Assembly (NCBI RefSeq): GCF_021531315.1
Contig: NZ_JAFBIQ010000017.1
Location: 1 to 47,325 of the forward strand
Reading direction: 5' to 3'
DNA: 47,325 bases
Source of the DNA: Oscillibacter valericigenes
Lineage (GTDB): Bacteria; Bacillota; Clostridia; Oscillospirales; Oscillospiraceae
Shown: piece after piece, positions 40,095 through 47,303 of the stretch
Layout of the letters: every line of letters begins with the position of its first letter
Numbering within the stretch: position 1 is the first letter of the stretch
The notes under the pieces: generated by a model
What the model was told of the DNA's origin: nothing
The model's input: only the letters and a program-made list of their open reading frames with translations
The model's database searches: none
Position numbers and translations under genes: made by a program

Positions 40095-41481
40095 ATTACA
40101 AGACAATATCGTTCGTGCGGGTGGAAAATACACGTTCTATGGGGTGCTGAAGGAATTCTACGGAGAAATATTTAAGAATGCTAAGGCAGAATCAACCAGA
40201 AACAGCTACAACAGTATATATAATCGTCTGATTTTGCCGGAACTGACAGCGGAAAGGGCAATCGAAACCTACACGCTGGAGGACTACGAGGGCGTGATCG
40301 ATCGCATTAAAGAAAAAGGAAGCTATAGTGAAGCGACAATCGGAACCTACCGTTACCTTATACGGGCAGTTGTTCGTTTGGCCGCCGAAAAAGACATCTG
40401 CGAAGATGTTTTGTTCGGAACGGAGTTTTCCATTCCTCCCACAGAAAAGCCGGAACGAGCGACAGAAAAAGAGCTGGTTGTAAACCGCAAGTCGCTTAGC
40501 GCCAGGGAGGAAGCTGCACTATATGACGAGCTGATGGTCGACCCCATGCAGACAGGGGAGAAAATGGGGCTCGCATTGATGTATTGTCTGGGATTGCGGA
40601 ATGAAGAGGCTTGCGGTCTCAAGTATGGTGCCATTCGAGGCATGAGCCGTCACCCTGAGTGCTTTTACGCACAGATTTTCCAATCCATCAATAATGAAAC
40701 CGGAGAGGAACACATTGGAGGAAAGACCTCCAATATGTATCGGTACATTCCCGTTCCCGACCGCCTGCTTTGGATGATCAACCAACGGGCCCATCGCTTG
40801 GAGGAAGCCTCCGGAGAGCGTGTTGATGAGTATTATATTGCCTGCCGAGGAGACCAGTATAAAGAACAGTGTGTTTCCAGACATCTGACTGCGGCCGGAC
40901 GCGCCGTCCTTCGGAAAATTCATGTCAACGAGGACGTTGTGTCGTATATTGACCGGAGACTGCATCAGGACACAGGGGACATGGACCTGCGGGTAAAAGA
41001 CCCTACGACCTATTTGCTCCGAAGAAACCTTGGAACACATCTTTACCTTCTTGGAATGAATGAGACCGAGATACAGTATATTATGGGGCACAGCATAGAA
41101 GATCCGTATATTATCCGAAACCACTTCGGAAATGAGGATCTGCTCTATGAAATTCATCAGAAGATGAAAAATCGTCCGTTTCTAAATGATCTGTATCCGT
41201 ATATGCGCGAGGTGGGCTTAGATGATGCATATCGCTATCATCATGTTGCCTCTGCTCCGGAAATACATTTGTCAGCGGCATCTCAGGAGAAGTCCACGCT
41301 GCTGCTTAACCTCGTGTGTGACGAACCTTGCGCAGAAATCGAAATAAAAGCGCCGCATGCAGTCCGGACAGAAGTTATTACTGCACCTCCGCACGCAAAA
41401 AGCCTATCCCGCAGGACGAATATTATTAAAAAGTATCACGGGGTATACAAGAAAGCGACAAGGCATTTAGTAGAAGGCTGA
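40075..41481 (+). CDS. Tyrosine-recombinase-like protein, partly conserved active site
   Basis: A 468-residue integrase-like protein. An N-terminal SAM-like core-binding domain (about 15-110) is followed by a catalytic-type domain. The first arginine (LGLRNEEACGL), the beta-strand lysine (IGGKTSNMYRYIPVP), the second arginine (LLRRNLGTHL) and GH (YIMGHSIE) are present. The position of the nucleophilic tyrosine, expected about 10 residues after GH, seems to hold NHF, though a Tyr occurs nearby in EDPYIIR and DLLYEI. A basic tail of about 100 residues is extra. It may be an active variant or a binding-only partner of the preceding protein. Confidence 0.75.
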   Translation: MASKNYELQDNIVRAGGKYTFYGVLKEFYGEIFKNAKAESTRNSYNSIYNRLILPELTAERAIETYTLEDYEGVIDRIKEKGSYSEATIGTYRYLIRAVVRLAAEKDICEDVLFGTEFSIPPTEKPERATEKELVVNRKSLSAREEAALYDELMVDPMQTGEKMGLALMYCLGLRNEEACGLKYGAIRGMSRHPECFYAQIFQSINNETGEEHIGGKTSNMYRYIPVPDRLLWMINQRAHRLEEASGERVDEYYIACRGDQYKEQCVSRHLTAAGRAVLRKIHVNEDVVSYIDRRLHQDTGDMDLRVKDPTTYLLRRNLGTHLYLLGMNETEIQYIMGHSIEDPYIIRNHFGNEDLLYEIHQKMKNRPFLNDLYPYMREVGLDDAYRYHHVASAPEIHLSAASQEKSTLLLNLVCDEPCAEIEIKAPHAVRTEVITAPPHAKSLSRRTNIIKKYHGVYKKATRHLVEG

Positions 41482-41485
41482 AGTA

Positions 41486-41535
41486 AAACAGCGGGCAGGT
41501 ATGCCGTCAACTGACGGCATACCTGCCCGCTGTTT
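41486..41535. terminator. Perfect 24-bp hairpin, bidirectional terminator
   Basis: Arms 41486-41509 and 41512-41535 are perfect reverse complements with a 2-bp centre, flanked by A3 and T3. It separates the cassette (plus strand) from the minus-strand gene at 41551. It could also be the end of the cassette. Confidence 0.8.
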
Positions 41536-41550
41536 ATCTATTGGAAATGA

Positions 41551-41751
41551 TTATTTGCCCCGCTTGTCACGCTCCATGGTTTCAGCAACTGCGCGACGGA
41601 GAAATGCTGCGTCGCTTTCACCCATTAACTGTGCGTGTTGAGAAATCTCATCGTGGTATTCCGGCGTGACACGGAGCCGCATCTCAATGAACTTAGACTG
41701 ATATTTTCGAATGGCTTTTTTTTGAGCATCTGATATAGTCGGTTTTTCCAT
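41551..41751 (-). CDS. Small ribbon-helix-helix-like protein
   Basis: A 66-residue basic protein. A beta-strand-like segment FIEMRLRVTPEYHDEI precedes two helices (QHAQLMGES, AAFLRRAVAETMERD), the order of the ribbon-helix-helix fold of Arc-like repressors and some antitoxins. It is divergent from the xis-int unit and might repress the promoter at 41783-41811. AGAAGG lies upstream of the ATG. A role as antitoxin for the MazF-like protein at 43425 is possible but they are not adjacent. Confidence 0.7.
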   Translation of the reverse strand: MEKPTISDAQKKAIRKYQSKFIEMRLRVTPEYHDEISQHAQLMGESDAAFLRRAVAETMERDKRGK

Positions 41752-41782
41752 ATCGTGTCCCTTCTAAAATACTATTCCACGC

Positions 41783-41811
41783 TTGACATATAAGCGTATA
41801 TATGCTATACT
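41783..41811 (+). promoter_or_regulatory. Strong sigma-70 promoter of the xis-int unit
   Basis: TTGACA (41783-41788), 17 bp, TATACT (41806-41811). The transcript would start near 41818, giving a leader of about 240 nt before xis. Confidence 0.85.
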
Positions 41812-42060
41812 GTGCTCAAGTTAAAAAGCAGCAGCACGTGAGAGTTCGCACCTCCCACGTGCCTGCACAGGTGATTAGGGCACCGGCACAGTAGTAAAAC
41901 TACGCTACGGGAGTATTATATCCATTTCCGATCCATTGCGCAAGTCCCCATTTTGGGAGTGGTGGTAGAATGAGACCTCCTTATGAATGTAGTAAAGCGC
42001 TATGCGGGTACCGACCTGCATGGCGCTTTTTGACTGCATTTTATAAGGAGGTTTCTATTA
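41812..42060 (+). ncRNA. Structured leader (attenuator) of xis
   Basis: The leader contains a GCACGTG/CACGTGC hairpin (41834-41840 with 41856-41862) and an intrinsic terminator: a 16-bp stem with two wobble pairs (41994-42009 with 42014-42029) and a T run. AGACCTCCTTAT (41973-41984) pairs over 12 positions (one G-U) with the xis ribosome site ATAAGGAGGTTT (42043-42054) and encloses the terminator. An open frame begins at ATG 41970 and runs in frame into xis, which suits control by ribosome movement. Confidence 0.75.
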
Positions 42061-42275
42061 TGAACGAAACCAAGCAGCTCAACCACGATTATCTCACCAT
42101 CAGCGAGGTCAAGGATTACCTCAACATCAGCCAGTCCAAGGCGTATGAATTGGCGCACCGAAAGGACTTCCCGATTTGCCGTTTTGGCGGCAGCATTCGC
42201 ATTCCCAAGGCACCCTTCCTGGCATGGATCGAGGCGAAGACCTACCTGCCCAGCGGCTTGCGGCTGGGCGCGTAA
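42061..42275 (+). CDS. xis: Excisionase / helix-turn-helix DNA-binding protein (Xis, Tn916 type)
   Basis: A 71-residue winged-helix protein of the Tn916-Xis/MerR-like excisionase family: LTISEVKDYLNISQSKAYEL, then DFPICRFGGSIRIPKA and FLAWIEAKT. It bends DNA at the element ends and steers the integrase to excision. The ATG at 42061 has AAGGAGG upstream. The frame also extends back to 41970, which I regard as a leader frame. It starts 13 bp before the int gene. Confidence 0.88.
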
Positions 42276-42288
42276 GGGGGGTGATACC

Positions 42289-43404
42289 ATGGCAGGAAAG
42301 CGCTCAAACGGTGAGGGCAGCGTCCGCAAAACGAAAAACGGCAGCTGGCGCGGAGAGATCATGGACGGCTACACGCCGGACGGAAAGAAGAATATCGTCC
42401 GTTTCACAGCCGAAACACGCGCCGAGGTCCTCGATAAGCTCCGCGCGTACCGTGCCGGCATGGATTCCGGTGTGCACGTTGACAAGAAGATGTGCTTTGC
42501 TGACTGGGCGGACACCTGGTATGGCGACTACAAGAGCGAGGTGCAGCCATCGACCTATTCCGGCTATCAGTACACGCTCAAGGCGTTGAAGAAAGGCTTT
42601 GGGGATCAGCCGCTTTCGGAGATCCTTCCCATCCATGTCAACCGCTTTCTGGATAAGCTGAGTACCGACGGCTACTCGCTTTCGATGATTCGCAAATGCC
42701 GTGCCATGCTCATCCAGATTTTCGATGCTGCTGACAGCAATGGCCTGATCCTGCGCAATCCTGCGCGCAAGGCCAAGACCGTGCGCAGCAAAACAAAGGG
42801 CTTCAACGGGGAACACAGAGAAAAGGATGCATTCACAGAAGAGGAAGTATCCCGACTGATGGAGGAGCTGCCGGACGATTTGCTCGGCAACAGCATTCGC
42901 ACCATGCTCGGAACCGGCATTCGCGTACAGGAGCTGCTGGCGCTTCGCCCTGAGGATATCAGCGAGGACGGCTCCGCCATTCATGTTGAATATGCCGTGA
43001 AGATGGTGAACGGCGTGCCGCAGCTCGGACCACCCAAGAGTGTCCGCAGCCGCCGAACCATTCCGATCCCGGAGCAGTTTTGCCCGTATGTTCGCTATCT
43101 CCGCGAACACAGCGGCACGCCCTACATTTGGACCTGCCCCGGAGGGAACCCGCTCTATGGCGTTGGCTCCTTCCGCCGGCGCTTCTATACGGCGCTGAAA
43201 AATGTCGGTCAGGTGCGTAAGCTCTCGCCGCATTGCTGCCGCCACACCTATGTGACGATGCTGCAGGCAAACGGTGTTCCTATGGAAACCATTGCGGCGC
43301 TCACGGGACACTCTGACATCAAAACGACCGAGGGCTATCTGCACCAGTCTGCGGATACGCTCGCAAAAGCGGTCGAAGTGCTCAACGGCAAGGCGGCCTC
43401 CTGA
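42289..43404 (+). CDS. int: Tyrosine recombinase / integrase (Tn916 Int type)
   Basis: A 371-residue integrase. An N-terminal AP2-like arm-binding domain (GEGSVRKTKNGSWRGEI) and a core-binding domain (about 65-165) precede the catalytic domain. The active-site set is visible: R in GTGIRVQELLALR, HCCRHTYVT with H and R, GHSDIKTTEGYLH with H and the nucleophilic Y. It inserts and excises the element with Xis. The ATG has GGGGGGTGA before it; the earlier frame from 42145 is an overlap with xis. Confidence 0.93.
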   Translation: MAGKRSNGEGSVRKTKNGSWRGEIMDGYTPDGKKNIVRFTAETRAEVLDKLRAYRAGMDSGVHVDKKMCFADWADTWYGDYKSEVQPSTYSGYQYTLKALKKGFGDQPLSEILPIHVNRFLDKLSTDGYSLSMIRKCRAMLIQIFDAADSNGLILRNPARKAKTVRSKTKGFNGEHREKDAFTEEEVSRLMEELPDDLLGNSIRTMLGTGIRVQELLALRPEDISEDGSAIHVEYAVKMVNGVPQLGPPKSVRSRRTIPIPEQFCPYVRYLREHSGTPYIWTCPGGNPLYGVGSFRRRFYTALKNVGQVRKLSPHCCRHTYVTMLQANGVPMETIAALTGHSDIKTTEGYLHQSADTLAKAVEVLNGKAAS

Positions 43405-43424
43405 GCCGCCGGAAAGGAAACTAT

Positions 43425-43799
43425 ATGGATAAGAAGATCGCCATTCACACGATGGAGCTTTGGCTCGCAAATCTGCCGGTCACACCCGGCCATGTCCAGC
43501 ACGGCACCCGTCCCGTCGTTATCGTGTCCAACGATGTGGCAAACAACTTCAGCCCCATTGTCACGGCCGTACCGCTGACGAGCAACCGCAAGGTAGCAAC
43601 TCTGCCGACGCACGTCTGCCTGCGCGGCTATGGCCTTGCGGCCACCAGCATCGCCAAGTGCGAGCAAGTCACGGCGCTGGACAAATCGTGCCTCATTCGC
43701 CGTTTGGGCGAGGTCTCCGATTGGTATGACCGCCTCGCCATCCAGCACGCGCTGGCCGAGCAGCTCGGCATCGAGCTGCAGGTCAACCTCGCGGCGTAA
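43425..43799 (+). CDS. PemK/MazF-type toxin-like protein
   Basis: A 124-residue protein of the PemK/MazF fold: GTRPVVIVSNDVANNF, then VTAVPLTSNRK and LPTHVCLRGYGL, a segment with AKCEQVTALDK. Family members are mRNA interferases or structural relatives. No antitoxin gene adjoins it on either side: int is upstream (20 bp) and the helicase downstream (15 bp). It may be controlled by an unlinked antitoxin such as the small protein at 41551, or have lost toxicity. GGAAAGGA precedes the ATG. Confidence 0.8.
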   Translation: MDKKIAIHTMELWLANLPVTPGHVQHGTRPVVIVSNDVANNFSPIVTAVPLTSNRKVATLPTHVCLRGYGLAATSIAKCEQVTALDKSCLIRRLGEVSDWYDRLAIQHALAEQLGIELQVNLAA

Positions 43800-43814
43800 G
43801 GGGGGTGAGACAAT

Positions 43815-45196
43815 ATGGCGAAGACCTTTACGAACGACGAAAAGAGGGAGATCGAGGAAAAGGCGAAGTACATCCTCACAGCCATGGATGATATCGGCAA
43901 GAATGGGGACGCCTACTGCACCGACGAGCGGCTGTTCCGCGCCAGCAAAGCGGTGAGGCCAAGCCTCACCGGACAGCGGTATCGCACCGATAAAGCCCTT
44001 CTGCTGCAAGCCGGTTTCCTCCATCAGGAGGGGTATCATCTGTATGCAAAACGGACGTGGGACTATGAGGTGACTGCGGCGGAGCGGCTCGCTGACATCC
44101 TTAAAGACCCGTCTTTGCCGGTCATGGAGATCCCGAGGGAACTCCGCGCCGGTGACATTCTCCTCAGCGAACAGCAGCGCGAGGCGATCGAGCTGGCGCT
44201 GAACAGCCGACTCTCCGTCATCCTCGGCGGCGCGGGCTGCGGCAAGACCACGCTCATTGAAGCCATCGTGCATTGCTTCAGAGAGCGCAATGATGCTTTT
44301 GTGCCGTATGTGGTCGCCGCCCCGACCGGAAAGGCTGCGCGCAACCTCACCGAGCGCACCGGGATCGAGGCACGCACGGTCCACGGCGCGCTTGGGAAAA
44401 GCCCGGATGCAAACTTTCTGGACGCCGTTTCGTGGAACTGCATCGGACTGGTCGTCGTCGACGAGGCGTCGATGGTGTCCTTGGAGATGCTCGCCGGCAT
44501 CCTCAACCGTGTTCGCAGGAATTGCCGCGTTGTTCTGCTCGGCGACCCGAATCAGCTGCTGTCCGTCGGGGCAGGAAACATCCTTTCCGACCTTCTGACG
44601 CTCGGCGTCCCCTCTATCTGCTTGCAGCAGCAGTACCGTCAAAGCACGGATGCCGCGGCGCTGCGTCAGAATGTCGTGGACTTCCCGAAGCTGAACGGGG
44701 AGCACGAGCTGCGGTGGGATGACAGCTTCCGCCTGCTTCCCGCGGATGACCGTGCCATCGTTACCCAGAACAACGCTTATTACAACATCTGCAACGGCGA
44801 CGTCGGTGTGCTGCATATTCGCGGAGAGAAGCCGCACCGTGTCGCCGCGCTGGCAGTCAGGGGTACGCTGAAGACATGGCAAATCGACCGTGGACAGGGG
44901 GAATACGGCATCGGTCATGACGACGCGCCACCGCCGCAGCTTGCGCTCGCCTATGCGCTGACGGTACATAAAAGTCAGGGCAGCCAGTACGACACCGTTC
45001 TTATGCCGGTGAGCATGGCGACTGCAAGAATGCTGTATCGAAACCTGCTCTACACCGCGATCTCACGAGCGGGGAAGGAGGTCATCCTCGTGGGAGCCGC
45101 GAGGCGCTGAACACCGCGATGCAGTGCATCCCGTACCCGCGCAAGTCCAAGCTCGTCGCCCGGACCAATCTGCTGCGCCTTGGGCGCAGCGCGTGA
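43815..45196 (+). pseudogene. RecD2-like superfamily 1 helicase, frameshifted near its 3' end
   Basis: The frame from 43815 gives 431 residues ending at 45110. It has Walker A ILGGAGCGKTTLIEA (about 135-149), DEASM, GDPNQLLSVG, QQYRQ, and the C-terminal VHKSQGSQYDTV and YTAISRA motifs of RecD-type 5'-3' helicases. Immediately after EVILVG the next frame (-1) continues naturally as SREALNTAMQCIPYPRKSKL and ends at 45196, so a one-base loss near 45092 cut off about 35 residues. Core motifs are intact, so activity may persist. The protein is shorter than RecD2 in its N-terminal part. Confidence 0.8.
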
Positions 45197-45202
45197 GGCG
45201 GC

Positions 45203-45454
45203 ATGGAGAGAAGGGAGCTGCCGCGCTATCCCGTCATCGACGCTGCCGCCACGGGCCGAAACCTCCGCCGCCTGCGGCTGGAGAAGGGGTACAGCGTGAA
45301 GGAGCTGCAGGAATACCTCGGTCTGGGCTGCCCGCAGGGCGTGTACCAATGGCAGGCGGGAAGGAGCCTTCCAAGCGTTGACAACCTCTATGCAGTCTCG
45401 CGGCTGTGGGGCGTGAGCATGAATGAAATCCTTGTGGAAAGGGAAAGCGCATAG
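45203..45454 (+). CDS. XRE-type helix-turn-helix regulator
   Basis: An 83-residue regulator. The Cro/CI-type domain reads GRNLRRLRLEKGYSVKELQE, YLGLGCPQGVYQWQAGRSLP and DNLYAVSRLWGV, with the recognition helix in the middle part. It starts 6 bp after the restored helicase stop, with GGCGGC just before the ATG, and is the last gene of this unit before a terminator. Confidence 0.85.
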   Translation: MERRELPRYPVIDAAATGRNLRRLRLEKGYSVKELQEYLGLGCPQGVYQWQAGRSLPSVDNLYAVSRLWGVSMNEILVERESA

Positions 45455-45458
45455 AACA

Positions 45459-45496
45459 ACGGAGGCCGAAGCGAACCGCTTCGGCCTCCGTTTCCT
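45459..45496 (+). terminator. Rho-independent terminator of the xis-int unit
   Basis: A perfect 14-bp stem ACGGAGGCCGAAGC and complement (45459-45472 with 45478-45491), a 5-nt loop and a short T tract. The following 45497-45608 shows nothing recognisable. Confidence 0.88.
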
Positions 45497-45608
45497 GTAT
45501 TTTGCAGCAGGGCGTGAAAATAACCAACTTGAACATTTTTCGGATAACCATATCGCAACCCCTCCCACGGAACAGGGATTTTTGGAATTTAAAGAGAGTA
45601 AAACTCGA

Positions 45609-46115
45609 TTACTCCACAGAAACAAGCTGCGACAACAGATTGTTGGAGACTACCTGCGCGGCGTCGGCATATTTCGTCAAATCAGGATTTTCGATGGGCT
45701 CGATACCTAGCACGCAACCCAGTATGACCATGGCGCGCTTGCGGGCGATGGGCGTGTTGGGGGTCACGGTGCCATCGCCGTTGCCGTTAAGGATACCCGT
45801 AGCCGCGCAGCGGTTGATGGCAGCAAAGAACCAGTCCTGGGTATTGTTGTCGGCAAAGCCCGCGTTTTCCGCGGCGGGCAGCTTCAACAGCCTTGCGAGA
45901 ATGGCCGCAAACTGGGCGCAGGTGAGCTGACCGTTGGGCTGGAACTTACCGTTATTGCCCTGAATGATGCCGTGACCGCTCCAACGGTCGATGGAACCCT
46001 CTGCCCAGTGGCCCACGGTGTCGCCATAAGTAGGCTCTGCCGCACTTGCGCCTACGGTGAGCAGACCGGCTGTCATGGCAAAGGCAAGAACAAGAGATAG
46101 CAGTTTTCGTTTCAT
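45609..46115 (-). CDS. S-layer homology domain protein, apparently 3'-truncated
   Basis: A 168-residue secreted protein. A signal peptide (about 1-25, ending ASA) is followed by S-layer homology motifs: GHWAEGSIDRW, GNNGKFQPNGQLTCAQFAAI and NGNGDGTVTPNTPIARKRAM. The third repeat starts (LTKYADAAQVV) and then ends in an unrelated tail of about 12 residues. SLH domains bind cell-wall polymers, and usually anchor a larger extracellular part that is missing here. The sudden end close to the mobile unit suggests disruption. The ATG has AAGGAAGAAACG upstream. Confidence 0.8.
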   Translation of the reverse strand: MKRKLLSLVLAFAMTAGLLTVGASAAEPTYGDTVGHWAEGSIDRWSGHGIIQGNNGKFQPNGQLTCAQFAAILARLLKLPAAENAGFADNNTQDWFFAAINRCAATGILNGNGDGTVTPNTPIARKRAMVILGCVLGIEPIENPDLTKYADAAQVVSNNLLSQLVSVE

Positions 46116-46308
46116 CGTTTCTTCTTTCCTTCTGAAAATCTATTTCTGCGGCTCCCTGCAGTTGGATCACAAGGTCAATTTTGCCCCCGACAGGGGAATT
46201 TCCTTGCTTATCATACCGAAAACACCAAAAGAAAGCAATATGCTCGCTGCACACCATTTGCCCGAAATCCCTCGGTCGTGAGCAGCAGTCCCGATGTGCA
46301 GACATAAA

Positions 46309-46340
46309 AGAAACGCCCTCTGACGAGAGCGTTTCTTGTC
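46309..46340 (-). terminator. Hairpin terminator after the fic gene
   Basis: AGAAACGC (46309-46316) pairs with GCGTTTCT (46329-46336), and on the minus strand four T's follow the stem. The gap 46116-46308 holds only the leader and promoter region of the S-layer gene. Confidence 0.7.
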
Positions 46341-46352
46341 TTGCATCAGGCC

Positions 46353-47138
46353 TCACAGCAAAAACGAGTTCAGTTTTTTGTGCGGCGCGGGCTTCTTGTC
46401 TTCCACGCTGCGCGACCACGTTTTGACCGTCTGAGCCTCTAAAAACTGCACCAGCGGGGTCAAGTCCTCCTGCTCGTCATAGGCTTGCAGCGCGTCATAA
46501 TAGGCACGGCGATCCTCCTCATAGACGATGGTGGGCGGATAGTCGTTGATCATCAGCCAATAGTTCAGCAGCGTCCGACCTACACGCCCGTTACCGTCCG
46601 CAAAGGGGTGGATATTCTCAAAGCGAGCGTGGAGGTACGCCCCTGCCTTCAATGGCGCTTTCGCGCCGATGGCGTTGACTTCTTCGATCAGCTCCGCAAG
46701 GTCGTTCTCTACCTCGTCGGGCGGCGAACCGACCTCGTTTTTGCCGGTCACATAGTCGTGCTTCTTAAATTCGCCGGGACGCTCACCGTTCACGATGTAG
46801 CGGCGCTCATCGTAAGTACCCTCGGTCAATGCGCGGTGGACGGCGCAGATCAGCTCGATAGACAGCGGCTCTTTTGCGATGATTTTGTCCTGCAAGAAGT
46901 CGTAGCACACCTTTTGATTTTGCTGCTCGAACAGGGTGCGGGTGCTGCCGGTATAGCCCACGACCTTGCCGTTTTCAAAAATCTCGCGGGTGTCGTGGTA
47001 GTTGATCTCGGCATTCTCAATCTTGCCGGAGTTGTAGGCAAACAGAATGCGGAAATTGTCCAGCCGCAGAGCAAGGTCATCGACCGTGCGGATATTCCAG
47101 TCCTGCCACATTTTCACAACAGCGTCATATCGGCTCAT
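46353..47138 (-). CDS. Fic family protein with N-terminal inhibitory motif
   Basis: A 261-residue Fic protein. The catalytic loop HPFADGNGRVGR (177-188) is complete, including the histidine and the GNGR phosphate anchor, so AMP transfer from ATP to a target protein is expected. An N-terminal motif SGKIEN (37-42) matches the (S/T)xxxE(G/N) inhibitory helix of class II Fic proteins, so the protein restrains itself. A C-terminal winged-helix-like tail follows. The ATG at 47138 has GGAGG upstream, in preference to 47189. The target cannot be predicted. Confidence 0.9.
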   Translation of the reverse strand: MSRYDAVVKMWQDWNIRTVDDLALRLDNFRILFAYNSGKIENAEINYHDTREIFENGKVVGYTGSTRTLFEQQNQKVCYDFLQDKIIAKEPLSIELICAVHRALTEGTYDERRYIVNGERPGEFKKHDYVTGKNEVGSPPDEVENDLAELIEEVNAIGAKAPLKAGAYLHARFENIHPFADGNGRVGRTLLNYWLMINDYPPTIVYEEDRRAYYDALQAYDEQEDLTPLVQFLEAQTVKTWSRSVEDKKPAPHKKLNSFLL

Positions 47139-47221
47139 GATGTACCTCCGGCACAAGAATAAACTAAGTATATCACACTTTTTGCCCAAGCGGGAGAAAA
47201 TTTACAGCTTTTTTGTGCGGA

Positions 47222-47280
47222 CTTGGTTTTTTCTGGTATGAGCAGAAGGCGGAGAGCATCCTGCTGACGCTTCTGTATAA
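47222..47280 (+). pseudogene. Fragment of a second hcp gene (3' region)
   Basis: The plus-strand frame reads FWYEQKAESILLTLLY. Hcp at 125-1723 has WYEQKAVCILLTLLY at the corresponding place, so this is a scrap of another hcp copy on the opposite strand. No upstream part of the gene is present before it; it begins abruptly after AT-rich DNA. At 47279 it runs directly into the 25-bp window-end repeat, whereas the first hcp copy is followed by its terminator and then that repeat. Confidence 0.65.
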
Positions 47281-47303
47281 GGAGCGGGGAGTGCTGCCAT
47301 TTT
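47279..47303. repeat. Right copy of window-end inverted repeat
   Basis: Identical over 25 bases to the reverse complement of 23-47. The plus-strand frame continues KERGVLPFSGRYEAH to the window edge. Confidence 0.85.

Larger units (their letters stand above)
41783..45496 (+). mobile_element. Small integrative element remnant (xis-int-mazF-recD-xre)
   Basis: Five co-directional, closely spaced genes from a strong promoter to a strong terminator, including Tn916-type Xis and Int. There are no transfer genes, so it is either a small integrative element or the remnant of a larger one. The truncated S-layer gene just beyond (45609) suggests that its right end, or another rearrangement, interrupted host sequence. 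I found no clear att repeats. Confidence 0.55.

Noticed and set aside
42145-42288. N-terminal extension of the Tn916-type integrase
   Set aside because: It overlaps xis out of frame; the ATG at 42289 matches the conserved start of the family and has a ribosome site.
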